Below are positions 1-11,355 of a stretch of DNA of 64,000 nucleotides, one piece after another. Under the pieces are notes generated by a model. That model had not been told where the DNA came from, searched no databases, and worked only from the letters and a program-made list of their open reading frames with translations. How positions within the stretch are numbered: the first letter of the stretch is position 1; the number at the start of each line of letters is the position of its first letter. A program made the translations under genes and the position numbers. Origin of the DNA: Capitella teleta (Eukaryota > Annelida > Polychaeta > Capitellidae); the NCBI GenBank assembly GCA_000328365.1, contig KB297235.1, positions 211,876 to 275,875 on the forward strand, given 5' to 3'.

Positions 1-1249
1 ATATATATAATAAAAGAGTAGTTATCATCGTTGTAAATATTCATAGCAAGCACGTTGAAAAACAAAAACAAAAGTCACTGAGTTAGCAGTCAGGCTTGAA
101 AAATATGACTCAGCTAAAATACATTCAACTGATGATAAATCGTCAAATTAATTATTAAATCCGAATATTATATCCATAAAGTGTTATTTAGTAACATTCA
201 CTGCATAGACAATATATCAGAAACTAGTTTACATGCCCAGAAAAGACTGATTCATAGCCCAATGCAGCAGACGAAAATACACAGGAAGTGGGCGATAATA
301 GGGGCACGAAAGAGCGCGCGATGGCGGCGGCGATCGCGGACGAGGGGTACTCGCACTAAAACGGCTGGGTCAACGGGGGTCAACGGAATTGAGCCTTGAA
401 ATTTCGCACAGAGTTAGTTAATATAATTATCTACCACTGGTAGTGCGGACAGACGCGGACCGGTTAACAAAAAAAAGTATAGGTCATAATTCGCCGAGCA
501 AAATTTCGGCGGTTTTCAATCGATCGGAAACCATAGAAAACGTTGTTTGATCCTAATAATTTTAAGCTCATCTGAAAGGGCGTCCAATTTACTTCAAAAA
601 CCTCACTTTACTTTTGCTTAAATCCGATTATAAATGTCCGAAAACTTTAATTGATTACACCCATCGACGGCGCAGCGCTGAAAAACGCGAAAAGCCGGGT
701 CCAAGGCTCAGCGACGGGGCGATCGCTTAAGCGCGGCGCGCTGTGCACATAGCTACAAGGCTGTTGAAGACCAACATGGGGAGGCAGATTGAATAATTAG
801 CATAATAGATTACAAAATGACTATCTCGGACACCCTCAGTCAGCCTCATTCGCACGGACTGACGGAGTGCGTCTGAGTTAGTGAGTGTGAAGTGTCTGAG
901 ATTAAGACTGACTGAGACTGAATGACTCAGTGAACCCGTCGTCAACTCACCATCAGTCCTCTGAATGTCAACATTCACCCCTACTTTCAAATTTCCTAAA
1001 TCCATTGTACAAATACTTTCAATTTGAAGTAAATACAGGTATTCTAAACTCAAGCGACCATGAATAATTGAAATATATGGACATTAACACTTTTGTTTTG
1101 ATTTTCCGTTGGAAAACCTCAAGACCGCACTGCGCATGTGCATCGCCAAACGCAGGAAATTAAAACTACCCGAGCAATCGACATTTTTTCAAGAAAATTC
1201 TATATTATTGCGAGTAGGTCATACACGTAAAGGTGTCGAATAGACGAGT
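1..1249. other. Intergenic, no gene recognised
   Basis: Short open frames only, none resembling a known protein. Around 840-940 there is a GACTGA/CTGAGT-rich low-complexity stretch. Around 640-740 the sequence is GC- and CpG-rich. I see no inverted-repeat ends here, although this stretch may be the 3' flank of the decayed nuclease element that follows. Confidence 0.5.
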
Positions 1250-1269
1250 AATTTTCGACAATGAAAACC

Positions 1270-2235
1270 ACACAAAGAATAATATATAACATTACACTCA
1301 GTGCCAAACAATACATTATGCATATTGTTTTCAACAACATTTTCATCATCAGTGCAGCTTGACCACTTGATCACTAACAGCAAAAACTCAGGCGCAGAAC
1401 TGGTGTTGGTCATTATAGGTTTACACTTGGAAGTTTCTAGCCCCACTTTGAATCATCTCCTTGCATCTCTGTCATTCCTGTCCTCGGAGGTGTACTAGTA
1501 TGCGGAGGCTATGAAATCCTGTCACTGAAGCTGTGGGTGGCAAACATTGCGGCCATACAAGGGAGGTACAGGAGGAGTTTCTGAAGCAAGGGTATTATTC
1601 GTGCCTGGTTGCTTTGATATCATCACTAGGCTGCCCACAATAAAATGTAACAAGAGTCTCTCTAGCAGAGCAGACATTCTTGTAGCTGGAGGCTTCAGAG
1701 AAAACACCTCAGCCAGATCACAGAGTGTTTGGTGTATCATGAGGAATTTAAAATATCCCCCTTCCCTATGTCATCAAGTGCTGAGGTGCTATCACAACAG
1801 AGAATTGCATGACAGAAGCTGAGGAAGACACCAATTCCCAAGGATTTTTGGATTGTCTGTATTTGCCATACCCTGAAGCCTTTCATGATAGGTTGGCTGA
1901 CAGTTTGCCGATTTAAGTTTAATGGGATTGGTGATAGAGGGATTAATGTGATGACATAGCAGTAACATTAGGTCGGTGTCTTTGTCGATTACCATAAAAT
2001 CCATAATGATTCGTTGCTTTAGAATTCTGTATGGCTATTTGACAGATTGATAAGTCAGCATCAAACACTGATTACTTCACCATGCATCTGATACATCTAA
2101 TTTGTGTGCTAACAAGTTGATTACAAGAATTGACAATTACTTAGTTCTTTTTTTTATCTTTCTTGTTTGATAGGAAATCTTCTTTTTTACTGCTATGCAC
2201 GTTTCGTAGGTAGAGTGTACCGGGGTTTAACCCAG
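1270..2235 (-). pseudogene. Decayed transposon-borne PIN/XPG-like nuclease ORF
   Basis: Read on the minus strand, several frames together give the motif order of a nuclease-like protein family that is repeated many times in invertebrate genomes. Near 2155-2200 is KKEDFLSNKKDKKKN, near 2055 DADLSICQIAIQNSKATNHY, near 1960-2000 VIDKDTDLMLLLCHHI, near 1760-1810 FCHAILCCDSTSALDDIGKG, and near 1400-1445 CKPIMTNTSSAPEFLLLVIK, which precedes the family's Cys-rich tail. The DAD, DTDL and HAIxxCD blocks are the acidic motifs expected of a PIN/XPG (FEN-like) nuclease fold. The frame is broken by stops and frameshifts, so it is not expressed as a protein. The 5' part is missing here and seems to resume beyond the younger transposon at 2281-6371. 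Family recognition is from memory of the motif pattern; the superfamily of the parent element (possibly Academ-like) is a guess. Confidence 0.6.
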
Positions 2236-2783
2236 TTGGCTTCTTTCTAGGGGGTATGTTGCTTCTTTCAGCGTACATATGTGAGCGTCCACGGCAAAAC
2301 CGGTCACAAGTCGCAAATTGCGAAAGCGAGCTATGAGTGAAAAACACCATGTGGGGTGATTATAAGCGGTTTTCAGGTTTTGGGCTCAGAGCCTTCATAA
2401 ATCATCCATGCACCATGTCCCAAAGTATTAGGCATGAATTAACATCTTAAGTGCCTCAAATATGATATTTTCCAACAGCACCCTCTAGGCATTATAGAAA
2501 AAAGTCCGAAACAATGGCCGATTATCACGGTTTTTGACCCCCCGGATCGCCAGTAGTTTTTCAGCGAAACCCGCCATATTTTATATCAATGAGAAGATCT
2601 GCAAGGGAACTCTCTTATAATGCAGTCCTACGTCACGTATTAAATAAAATGAAAGAAGCAGAAAGCTTAAAATAGAACCACTATGTCGTGAATATTTTCC
2701 GCAGTTTGACCTAAAATATATGTAAATGAACCAGCTGACACAGCGCTCGCTCACTGATTGGTTGAGCCCGGGGTCGGGAACCT

Positions 2784-5763
2784 ATGACTCGACCCACATC
2801 TGTCATGATGGATGTCGAAATAGCGCGCCTTTTCAGCTCTTCAGCTGGTGATCGTGAGAAAGCTTTTGCTTTGATCGACGAATACTGGAATAATGAAGAT
2901 GACGACGAGGTACCTGATTCGGACGACGATTTTGACTGCGATTTGGAACTTCTTAGACCCCCAGACTCTGATGAGGAGCGTGAGAGCAATGACAGCTTCG
3001 AGTTGTCACAACTTTCACAAGGAGTTCAAGACATGGAACTGACAGAGCTCACTGAAGCAAGGAATTCCCCTGAGTCCAGTGTCTCTGAGAGGGAATGTTA
3101 TGACAACAGCAGAGATCTGATTGTGCTGAAAGCCCAGCAATTCAAGTAAGTTTATGTTGCTGTATAAATTCACTAAATTAATTGTACTTGAACTGTACAA
3201 ATGTTGTACAAGTGTTGTACATCATACATAATCATGATTATCATTATGTGTATTTTAATTAATTTATCATTTCTATATTTTATAATAATTTTGACCTGCA
3301 TGCTGCCATATGCATGTTTTGTTAAAAGTGGTTAGAATCACATTAATTTTGTGTATTTTAGTGCTCGAGTAACAAAAAAAAATATTTATTAGTGAAATTT
3401 AAAATTTAATTGAATTTTTGTTCATCATATTTCATGTATTTTATTTTTTCAATGCATGTATGATGTATAGTGCAAAAAATTAAAAGTTAATCAAATGTAT
3501 TCACTACAACTCTTAGTTATATAGATTATTATTATTATAGTATTGGTATTATTATTTATGACTGGTGCCAGTGTCTATCAAACCGATATGCATTTACCCT
3601 TCACTGTTTGCTTATTTAATGTTGCACACATGACTTATGCAAACTTTTTCTCTCCAGATGCAACTGCCAGCACTACCAAAATGGCCCCTGCAGCCAGATG
3701 TTCTCACCCGAAGAGATGGCCAACATGAAAATGGACATGGCTGCCTATCCATACCGTAAGTTAACTATTATAAAGAGTAACATATTTTCAACAACATTCT
3801 GCATCCAGGCGAACAGAATATGATGCTTCTCGGCCTGATTGCTGCTGGAATCAAGGTGTCCGACATGACATGCAATTCAAAGCAAAAGCGCCAGAAGGAC
3901 AGAGAGCACCCAAGAACCATCTACATGCACGAGGGGCAGCAAATTTGCATCTCCACCTTCAAGTTTATCTTTGGGTATGTGCTGATCTGATGTTAAGTGT
4001 GAGATGAGTCTGATGTCCCTTAATTTGCCTTCTAGAATCTCCAACCCCAGGCTCCATCGATTGAGGAAGCACTACGCTGAGAATGGCCTCATCCCCATCG
4101 AGTCAGCAGCTGGTGGGAGCCGGTCGAAGAACGCAGTCTCCTTTGAGGACACCCAGAAGCTGGTCCAGTTCATCCGCAACTATGCTGAGGATCACGCCCT
4201 TGTGCTGCCAGGTCGGGTGCCTGGAGTGTGGAGAAATGACGTTGTTCTTCTTCCGTCCTCTCACACCAAGACATTTGTGTACAACAAATACACGGATGCA
4301 ATGGAAGGAGGTTTGTTGCATGAAATGTTTTAAATTAAAATCAAATGAAAATTTTATTATTTTCCAGTTGGCAGAGTTGTAGGACGGTCATCGTTTTACT
4401 CCTTGTGGAAGCAGCTGCTCCCTGACATTTTGACCTGCCGCCCTATGACCGACCTCTGCTGGGAATGTCAAAACAACATGACTCTGATTTACAGAAGTTC
4501 TAATCTGAATGAGGATCAGAAGAGGTATTACTGCACGTTTTCCATGATCATATTGTTATTATAATTTTTTTTCAGTGCACGCCTGAAACAGCACGAGTTT
4601 CACTTGGAACGAGTCGGTGAAGAGCGGACCTTCTACAAGTCCATGGTGGAGGAGGCCAAGAAGATCTGCACTTCCCTTGGCGTCACCGAGCTCAGCACCA
4701 GTGCTCCCTGCAGCCAACTGGTCTCCATGCACTACAGTTTCGACTTTGCTCAGCAGGTTCACCTGCCGAGTGATCCCCTCCAACCAGGGCCCATGTACTT
4801 TCTCACTCCCAGGAAACTGGGGTTGTTTGGAGTGTGCTGTGAGGGAATCCCGAAGCAGGTGAACTACCTCGTGGATGAAGCTCACTGCTCCACGAAAGGG
4901 TCGAATGCGGTGATTTCGTACTTGGATCATTTCTTTGAGTTTCACAGTCTGGGGGAAACCGATGTTCACCTACATTGCGACAATTGCTCGGGACAAAATA
5001 AAAATAAATACGTCCTGTGGTATCTCGCATACCGGGTGATCATTGGCGGCCACCAGTCTGTGACTCTCAATTTCATGATACCAGGTCACACCAAGTTCAG
5101 TCCTGACTGGGGCTTTGGGCTTTTGAAACAGGCTTTTTACACGGGCAAGGTCTCAACGGTCAGCTGCATGGAGACCTTGGTCAACGAGAGTGCTGTGAGC
5201 AACGTGGCCCAGGTGATTGGGTACGAGGACGGCCGGGCTAGCATGCCCAATCGCGACTGGCAGACATTTCTGTCACCTCATGGGAAGGCTCTGAAAGGGA
5301 TTAAGTCCCTTCACCACATGAGGTACTGTTCCATTCATTTAGTTATCCCTAAGCTATATATACTAATATTGTTTTGTTTTTGATCAGGTTCACCTCTGCT
5401 GAGCCTGGAGTGGTGTACTACCGTCAGAGACCAAGAGACCCAGAAGAATCCCTCAGGATCCTCTCCACAGCGATTAGCACCTCATCTCCTCCGCCTCTTC
5501 CACCTCCTGGCTTGGATCTGAGGAGACAGAAGTACCTCTACCAGAAGATTCGCCCCTTTGTGCCTGAGGAGCACCAGGACACCCTCTGCCCCGCTCCTGA
5601 CTGTGATGTTGGGCCCACCAGTGAAGAGGATGAGGGCCCGCCTCCAACCCCGCCCCCACCCCGCCTCCTCCACCTCTCCCTCCTCCTCCACCTTCCCCTC
5701 CTCCAGCCCTACCCCCTAGACCATCTGTTAAGAGGAAGAATAGAACCTCTAAGCCAATTATGA
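2784..5763 (+). CDS. Transposase-like protein with DNCxGQNKN motif (DUF7869-like), spliced
   Basis: I recognise the sequence type but not a function by experiment. Exons, by splice signals and frame: 2784-3144, 3660-3758, 3808-3974, 4036-4312, 4368-4525, 4577-5322, 5388-5763 (ends within a few bases). The N-terminus is acidic (DEYWNNEDDDEVPDSDDD). Next comes a Cys/His cluster CNCQHYQNGPCSQMF, then a basic block KQKRQKDREHPRT, then an RNase-H-like core. The core has YSFDFAQQVHLP, later LHCDNCSGQNKNKYVLWYL and finally MIPGHTKFSPDWGFGLLK. The aspartates in SFDF and HCDN and the acidic residue in SPDW are my candidates for a DDE/D triad. The tail is proline-rich; the frame I followed stops at 5763, but a one-base shift in the C-rich run near 5650-5700 gives a continuous Pro-rich, Lys-rich tail ending at 5789, so an indel or sequencing error is likely. 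A further short exon at 5838-5918 matches the last exon of copy 2. The introns are short and canonical GT-AG. Confidence 0.7.
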
Positions 5764-5935
5764 AGAAGAGTGCTAAAAATCAAATTTAATTATTTCCATA
5801 CATAATTTTCACTAATTTATTCATCTTTATTTTCAGTTCTGATGCCAGAGACAAGAAGCATGATATGGCACGCCTCCTCTACTTCTACCTCCATCCAAGA
5901 AGAATCAAATTTAATTGATTTTAGATTAAATATTC

Positions 5936-5941
5936 AATAAA
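5936..5941 (+). promoter_or_regulatory. Poly(A) signal of the transposon gene
   Basis: AATAAA lies just after the last predicted exon and before the right terminal repeat, which fits termination of the element's own transcript. Confidence 0.5.
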
Positions 5942-6399
5942 TTAATATGTATCTATCTTCAGTTTGGATTCTGTGATTTTTCATGTTTTTGGCCCTGAAA
6001 CTGGTGTTCCTTAAAGTTACTGTTATGCCTTGTAACTTTTTTTTCCAACACTCAATCTCCATAAAACTTATCAGTAATTAGTATCTGTAAGAGGAAAACA
6101 TGCACACCAAATTTCACTATGATATGTTACCTATAGTCTGAAATATCTACAAATGAACAGTAATAATATTAATCAAGACTTTATTCGCGAATTTCTCAGA
6201 ATGGCGATTTTTTAAGACTCTGACTTCAAAACGCTGTAACTTCACAACCCCTTGAGATATTCACATGATTTTTGCACCAAAATACTCTGGAGAGTGTCAG
6301 CTGTCCGCTGGTGCCCCTAACTCAAAAATTTTATTCCGACCCATGTGACCTGTTTTACCGTGGACGCTCACATATACTAATGATGTCATGAACATATTG

Positions 6400-6668
6400 C
6401 TTGTTTGGGCCTTGGTAGTTGTTGAAGCAATTGCAAACTATGCTGTGTTAAGGGGTTGATTGAAATCGAATCCAACTGTTTCCCAATGGCATCTGCTAGT
6501 ACTGCGTGGTTTAATGACCTCGATCACGTATCGATCATCTCTGGATATTTGAACAGAATAGGAGAACAATTTGTGTGGAAATTCTTCAGCAGGGGTTTCA
6601 TAGCTATTCATGGCTAAAATATACCTCTGAAATAGTACCTCTGGGGGCGGGCATGATGGCTGCTCCAA
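6400..6668 (-). pseudogene. Likely upstream part of the decayed nuclease ORF
   Basis: A 76-codon minus-strand frame reads EVLFQRYILAMNSYETPAEE, then FPHKLFSYSV, and is followed in another frame by STTTKAQTSN. The LFQR...EE..(P)..LF.Y pattern resembles the segment that precedes the nuclease motifs in the family seen at 1270-2235. Its position just outside the right end of the 4.1-kb transposon suggests the old ORF was split by that insertion. The match is weaker than for the other half. Confidence 0.4.
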
Positions 6669-7457
6669 TCGTCAAGAAGCTAGTGTGTTCTATACGCTCA
6701 TGCCCGTCATTTGCTTCCATATAATTATGTTCGCGCCATTTTCCTTGGAGGAGTCAAAGGTGACAGAAGCATCTGTTGTCATACATGTCAAATTGTTTCT
6801 AAGAGTTTGATCTAAGGGAAGTTTCCCACTTCTAATTTTGATAAATTACAGATAATCTTTGTATTCTGTTTAGCACACAGAACCTGTCAGCCAACCGTGG
6901 TCTGCAATTTGATAGTACTACAGAGCCATGAATTATTTTTATTAAAATTCAAGATGCCTGGCCAATTGAACCTCAACACAATACACGGTACATATACCTC
7001 GTTCTTTACTGGCAGTTATGGATTGCATCAAGGTGGTAAAATGGGCCAGGTTAATCATATTTGGACCTCATAATTGAACTGGTATTGGTGATTAAACCTG
7101 TGATTAATTATAGACCCTAACGGAAAAGTTACAGGTGCGCATGATGAGCCGTGTCATAACAAATCTCACTTTGCCGCATCAAGTTATTCATTTTGACACA
7201 GTCAGACTCCATTAATTCGCCCCCCTCCATTCTCAAAGGAACTGACAGAAAAAAAAGGCGGATTACATGTCAGACCACAAATAAATGAAAATAAGATGCT
7301 GTACAAAAATCCATGTACCATTATGTTGGTCGTAGAACAAGACCTGATCAAATGAAGTGGGCAATCTACAGAGTAGAGACAATAAATGAAGAATGGTCAT
7401 GTGGGTTCTCATTTTATGTATGTGTACATGGATCAGCTTTGACTCTCCCAGTTTTAA
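6669..7457. other. Intergenic, no gene recognised
   Basis: AT-rich, with no convincing coding potential. It may include further decayed sequence of the nuclease-bearing element, but I could not identify motifs or terminal repeats. Confidence 0.4.
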
Positions 7458-8163
7458 AGAGATGGGGAACTAAATTTTAAGTGATATTCTATTGACTCAT
7501 AGCACCAATTGATAGCATTCCGTGCCAAGAACACCATGCCTGAATGCAAGCGTAAGGAAATAATGCATTCCGAATATCGAGGTTAGCATTGCGCCTATGG
7601 GAAAATGACTTCCATTGCGAAGTATAGGAGGCAAACGTCAGCTGAGGGCTTGCCGTGATTGGTCCCGTTTCCCTCGTGAAGCTATCGATTTCAGCCAATC
7701 AGAGCAGAGCATCTTCGCCATAAAAGGACATCTTTGTTGCTTACGAAACGAAAGCATCAGTATTGCGCATGCGTGGTGCACTCTGGCTGATCTTTTTACT
7801 GTTTCAGAATGAGAAACCATAGTAGGTGTCTTAGAAAATCGCTTGTTAAGATAAGAAAAATAGCGAAAAATATTTTTTTTTTCGCGCCTGACTGGTAGCA
7901 AAATGATTATTCTATCTATTTCTGAAAAGAAAATAAAACAGTATCCAAGGGTTTAGTCGCAGGCCACGCTGATATAACGAGGCCCATTGTAAAAGATGGG
8001 GAACTCGGTGTTACATGACAGCCTCTGACGTCACGCCTAATTAGCAATACATCTCCCGTGAAATCGTTAGCGATGATATTCTTTGTGTGGGCCAGGCATA
8101 GGAATAATTTTTGGTGCATCAAATAACGACTCAAAGTCCATTTTTAACCAGTTCTCCCTCCCT
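7458..8163 (-). mobile_element. 706-bp MITE with TTAA duplication, copy A (Kolobok- or piggyBac-like)
   Basis: The copy is flanked on both sides by TTAA (7454-7457 and 8164-8167). Its ends are AGAGATGGGGAACT and AGTTCTCCCTCCCT, imperfect inverted repeats with AGGGAKGGRGAACT as the consensus. Two more copies with the same length or structure lie at 37131-38723 and 62824-63529 in the opposite orientation. It encodes no transposase. A TTAA target with AGGG tips fits Kolobok, while piggyBac also uses TTAA, so the superfamily is an inference. The interior carries TGACGTCA (8026-8033), GCGCATGCGT (NRF1-like, near 7767) and two CCAAT boxes (near 7660 and 7695). Confidence 0.85.
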
Positions 8164-8722
8164 TTAATTCCACTCGCTTCTCCACTGGATTCCACGATCT
8201 CCACTCACAACTGATATTGTTAATTGTTCTGCTCCTGAACATCGCCGAACATTGCGACCAATTAAATCAAAAGTAAGCTAGCCATACAGGCAGGCGCCAC
8301 TGCGTCTCGCCCACATCAACTCCACATCCCAAGAAGTCGCAGAGACATCAAGATATATGCACAATTCTGCGACCCATTTCATACGTTCAACAGCCTCCCC
8401 ACTTCAGTGCTCCCCCATGATGCATGCATCACAGCCTTCAAGCAAAGTGTCTTGATTTTTTTAATTCAGAAAACCAATAAATAAGAAAAAAAGAAAAAAA
8501 AAACATGAAGGAAATGGTACGGTGACGATACTCGCATTTGATTCTTTTGTATAATTAACCCTCATAAACGTAGAAAAGGTGGAAGAGCGCCATTTGTTCT
8601 TTAAATGACCTGACTTGAAAGAAAATCACCGACAATTGAAGTTTCGTGTCTTATGTTTGTTTACACTATGATATTTTGTAATTTATAATGGTAGAGTGTT
8701 AATTTGTTGCTCGTGTTCCAAT
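8164..8722. other. Intergenic, no gene recognised
   Basis: I see no open frame with a recognisable product and no inverted-repeat structure. A short A-rich run lies near 8485-8505. Confidence 0.4.
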
Positions 8723-9005
8723 GCAGCCATGGTCATACGCTAAGTGGCCATGGGAGCGTCTGCATATGGATTACTTTGGACCATTCATGGGGGTCCACAT
8801 TCATCAACATTGTGGATGCCCATACCAAATAGATTGATGTTTTCAAGATGACGACGATTACCAGTACTGCAACCATCAACAAACTGGCATTCATTTGCAA
8901 TTCATGGGTTACCGCTGACTGTGGTCACAGACAATGGACCATCTTGGGTGAACGAGGAAATGAAATTGTGGTTTCAGAACAATGGAACCAAGCATTAATA
9001 TCATA
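8723..9005 (+). mobile_element. Fossil Ty3/Gypsy integrase-core fragment
   Basis: Translation shows remnants of a retroviral-type integrase catalytic core, with a block like HxDYFGPFMG followed by a VTDNGPSW block at about the usual spacing. This is typical of Ty3/Gypsy (Metaviridae) pol. The fragment is only about 280 bp, is broken in several places, and I see no flanking LTRs or other pol domains. It is an old, isolated remnant. Confidence 0.7.
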
Positions 9006-10074
9006 GTGAATGCCTCCGTTGTAACATTTTGCGTAACATTGTGAAATTCCAAAATATCCTATAAATAAACTTATAAATCACCTTGTATATAAAATAGGTT
9101 TTACAGTACATTGGTGCGTTATGACTTTTCATCGCTTAGTTTTGCAATTATCCTAACCGCTTGCTCAGCAACTTCGGTTTTGTTTTCAGATTACCCAGTG
9201 CAGAACCCTTAGAAGTGAGATTGCGCATAGGAATATGGCGATGAAATGAACTCCTTTGTCCAATTTGATGTACAAATGCATTCAATGTGTAAATAAACAA
9301 CAATCGATGAATGACAGCAATCGTATTGTTTTTTCTCGGCCCACCTAGGCCAGGGCTAGGCACCTTCTCAGGCTTCTGCCTACAGCCAGGCTACAGCCTA
9401 GCTCCCCAACTATTGAACTAACTTACTAAGCAACTTCCTAAGTCACAAGCGGCAACTTAATCTCGTTCCAAGACTCCTATTGCCATCATCCCCACAGATT
9501 ATCATTATGGCTACAGAATGCAGCTAGCGGCAAATAGGCAAGCCGGGGCATACGTAGTAGTAGTCCTTACATTATAATATTGTGACTGTAGAGTCGTGTG
9601 TACTGCTACGCTACCCATGCCCACAGCTAGGGAGCTACTGCCCACCCAACTAGACTTTACTGCAGTTAAATTTTGTAACTAGTATTTAACTCTGTTATAA
9701 GTACATGCTTATTTCTTATCATATGTTATATAATCATATATATATATAGCTGACATACTTATGATCATGATGGGAGGTTCTAGTGTACAGACATTGCATG
9801 ATTTATCTGTGCTAATTATTTTAGTAGTTACTATTACAGCATGTACTAGGCCTACATAATATTATGTTAGACTTTGACTAATAGTTGTACAGGTTGTTTC
9901 AAATTTATATTAATTACTAATTCATGTGCATTTGTAAATAAATACATAAAACAGCAGATAATAACATTTGGTAAAAATTTGTGAACCGATCAACCAAATT
10001 TATTTTAAATAACTGCTATGGTAAGCTTACAATGAAACAATCTGTAGTCTAGGAAGTATATCATATAATATATA
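9006..10074. other. Intergenic, no gene recognised
   Basis: Mostly AT-rich. A GCCTA/GGCTA-rich stretch lies at 9340-9410. No coding potential or mobile-element ends were seen. Confidence 0.4.
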
Positions 10075-10922
10075 CAGACAATGCTTGCTATTACGAACTC
10101 GGATATATAGAAGTTCAGGTTATAGAGGCTTAATTTTGGGATCCCGGCTAGATCTCTATCTTTCAACATTGCAGGTTCATCGGATAATACGAACCCTGCA
10201 TAATTAGAACTCCCAGTTAATATGAATCAAATATCCAGTCCCCTGAGCAGATATTACTCTTGCTATTACGAACTCACAATTGGAAAGTTCTACTGTATCC
10301 TCTCATCAAGCCATTGTTCACTGTTTGCGAGTCGATCCCTTGTTTGCCTTGCTTTGCTGATCCCATAACTGTCATTTCACACCTATTCGATATCAAAGCA
10401 GAAATGCTGCGAATCGCGGGAGCCATTGATTTCAAAATATTTTGTCTCTAACAAAAGGCTATATAAACAAAACAATCAAGCAAAACCAGTCAATAAATTG
10501 TTATCTTCAATTGCAATTGCGGTGAAGCGAAGGCGATCAACATTATTCTCCACTTTTGCATTCCCTAACAAGCAGACGACGGCACAAGCACCTGTCAGTC
10601 CGCTGGGCCAACTGGGTGTCACACACGTTGCCTCTCATAAAATTCATAAAATTTAAATTTCAAACAATTAACACATAATTCTGTGTTCATGCTAACATAT
10701 ATTATTACATTATTGATCAATGATGTTCTATTACAATTGGACTAAAGCTTAATTTTGATCAAAAGAAAAGATACTAGTATGGTGAATCATTACGTGACAG
10801 TATGAATCATAACGTATTTACACTATCGGAGAAATTTTTATGTTTTCCTGATATATAGCACTCCTGATATTACGAACTAATTTTTATGGCCCCTGAAGAT
10901 TTGTAATAACAAGCTTTGACTG
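10075..10922. mobile_element. Tigger/pogo-like non-autonomous element
   Basis: The left end reads CAGACAATGCTTGCTATTAC and the right end, reverse-complemented, CAGTCAAAGCTTGTTATTAC, so the inverted repeats share most of 20 bases. The left flank ends in TA. The subterminal sequence is rich in TATTACGAACT-type words (10087, 10263, 10868), a hallmark of Tigger/pogo elements. No transposase frame is recognisable, and the right target TA is degenerate (TG). It lies just upstream of LIG4. Confidence 0.6.
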
Positions 10923-11355
10923 TGTGAAGAATTAAGTTGTGAATTATTCAACGGAGTTAATGGAAACATACTGCATTGGTAATGATGGTTGACCCATAGC
11001 AATTGGTTAAAATATATGTATTGCTTGGAATTATTAATTTTGTAAAATGTGCATGTAATCAAATCAAAGAGAAGCACGTTAATTTATTCATATTAATTTA
11101 TTAAATGAAAAACCTTTTTTAGCACAAAGCCAAGTTGTGCACTGAAACTTCTATGAATCAATTTTGCTACTGTTTAGTTGCGTAAATGCAAAATATCTTT
11201 TGATTCTTTTCTCATTAAGGAATTTTACTTGCAGACTGGATCAACCAACAGTGACTGAGCTTTACCATTTAGGGTGCAGTCAGCATCAGGGTTCAGAGTG
11301 GGTTAGGATTAAATATTCTTAGCACCAAATGATTGAACTGTACTCAATTTCAGGC
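10923..11355 (+). promoter_or_regulatory. LIG4 upstream region and probable 5'UTR intron
   Basis: No coding sequence. A polypyrimidine tract and CAG at 11351-11353 directly precede the LIG4 start codon. This looks like a 3' splice site, so transcription probably begins further upstream with a non-coding exon. The exact start of transcription cannot be read from the sequence. Confidence 0.4.

Larger units (their letters stand above)
2281..6371 (+). mobile_element. DNA transposon with TIRs and spliced transposase-like gene (copy 1)
   Basis: The element starts with GTGAGCGTCCACGGCAAAAC and ends with the reverse complement of a near-identical sequence (GTTTTACCGTGGACGCTCAC). This gives terminal inverted repeats of about 28 bp with two or three mismatches. 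The flanks read acatat before and atatac after, so the target duplication is AT, TA or ATAT; the short palindromic context leaves this ambiguous. It contains one intron-bearing gene on the plus strand and an AATAAA at 5936-5941. A second, internally deleted copy lies in inverse orientation from 34050, which confirms the left and right ends independently. It appears to have inserted into an older nuclease-bearing element, parts of which flank it on both sides. I cannot assign it to a named superfamily with confidence. Confidence 0.85.
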
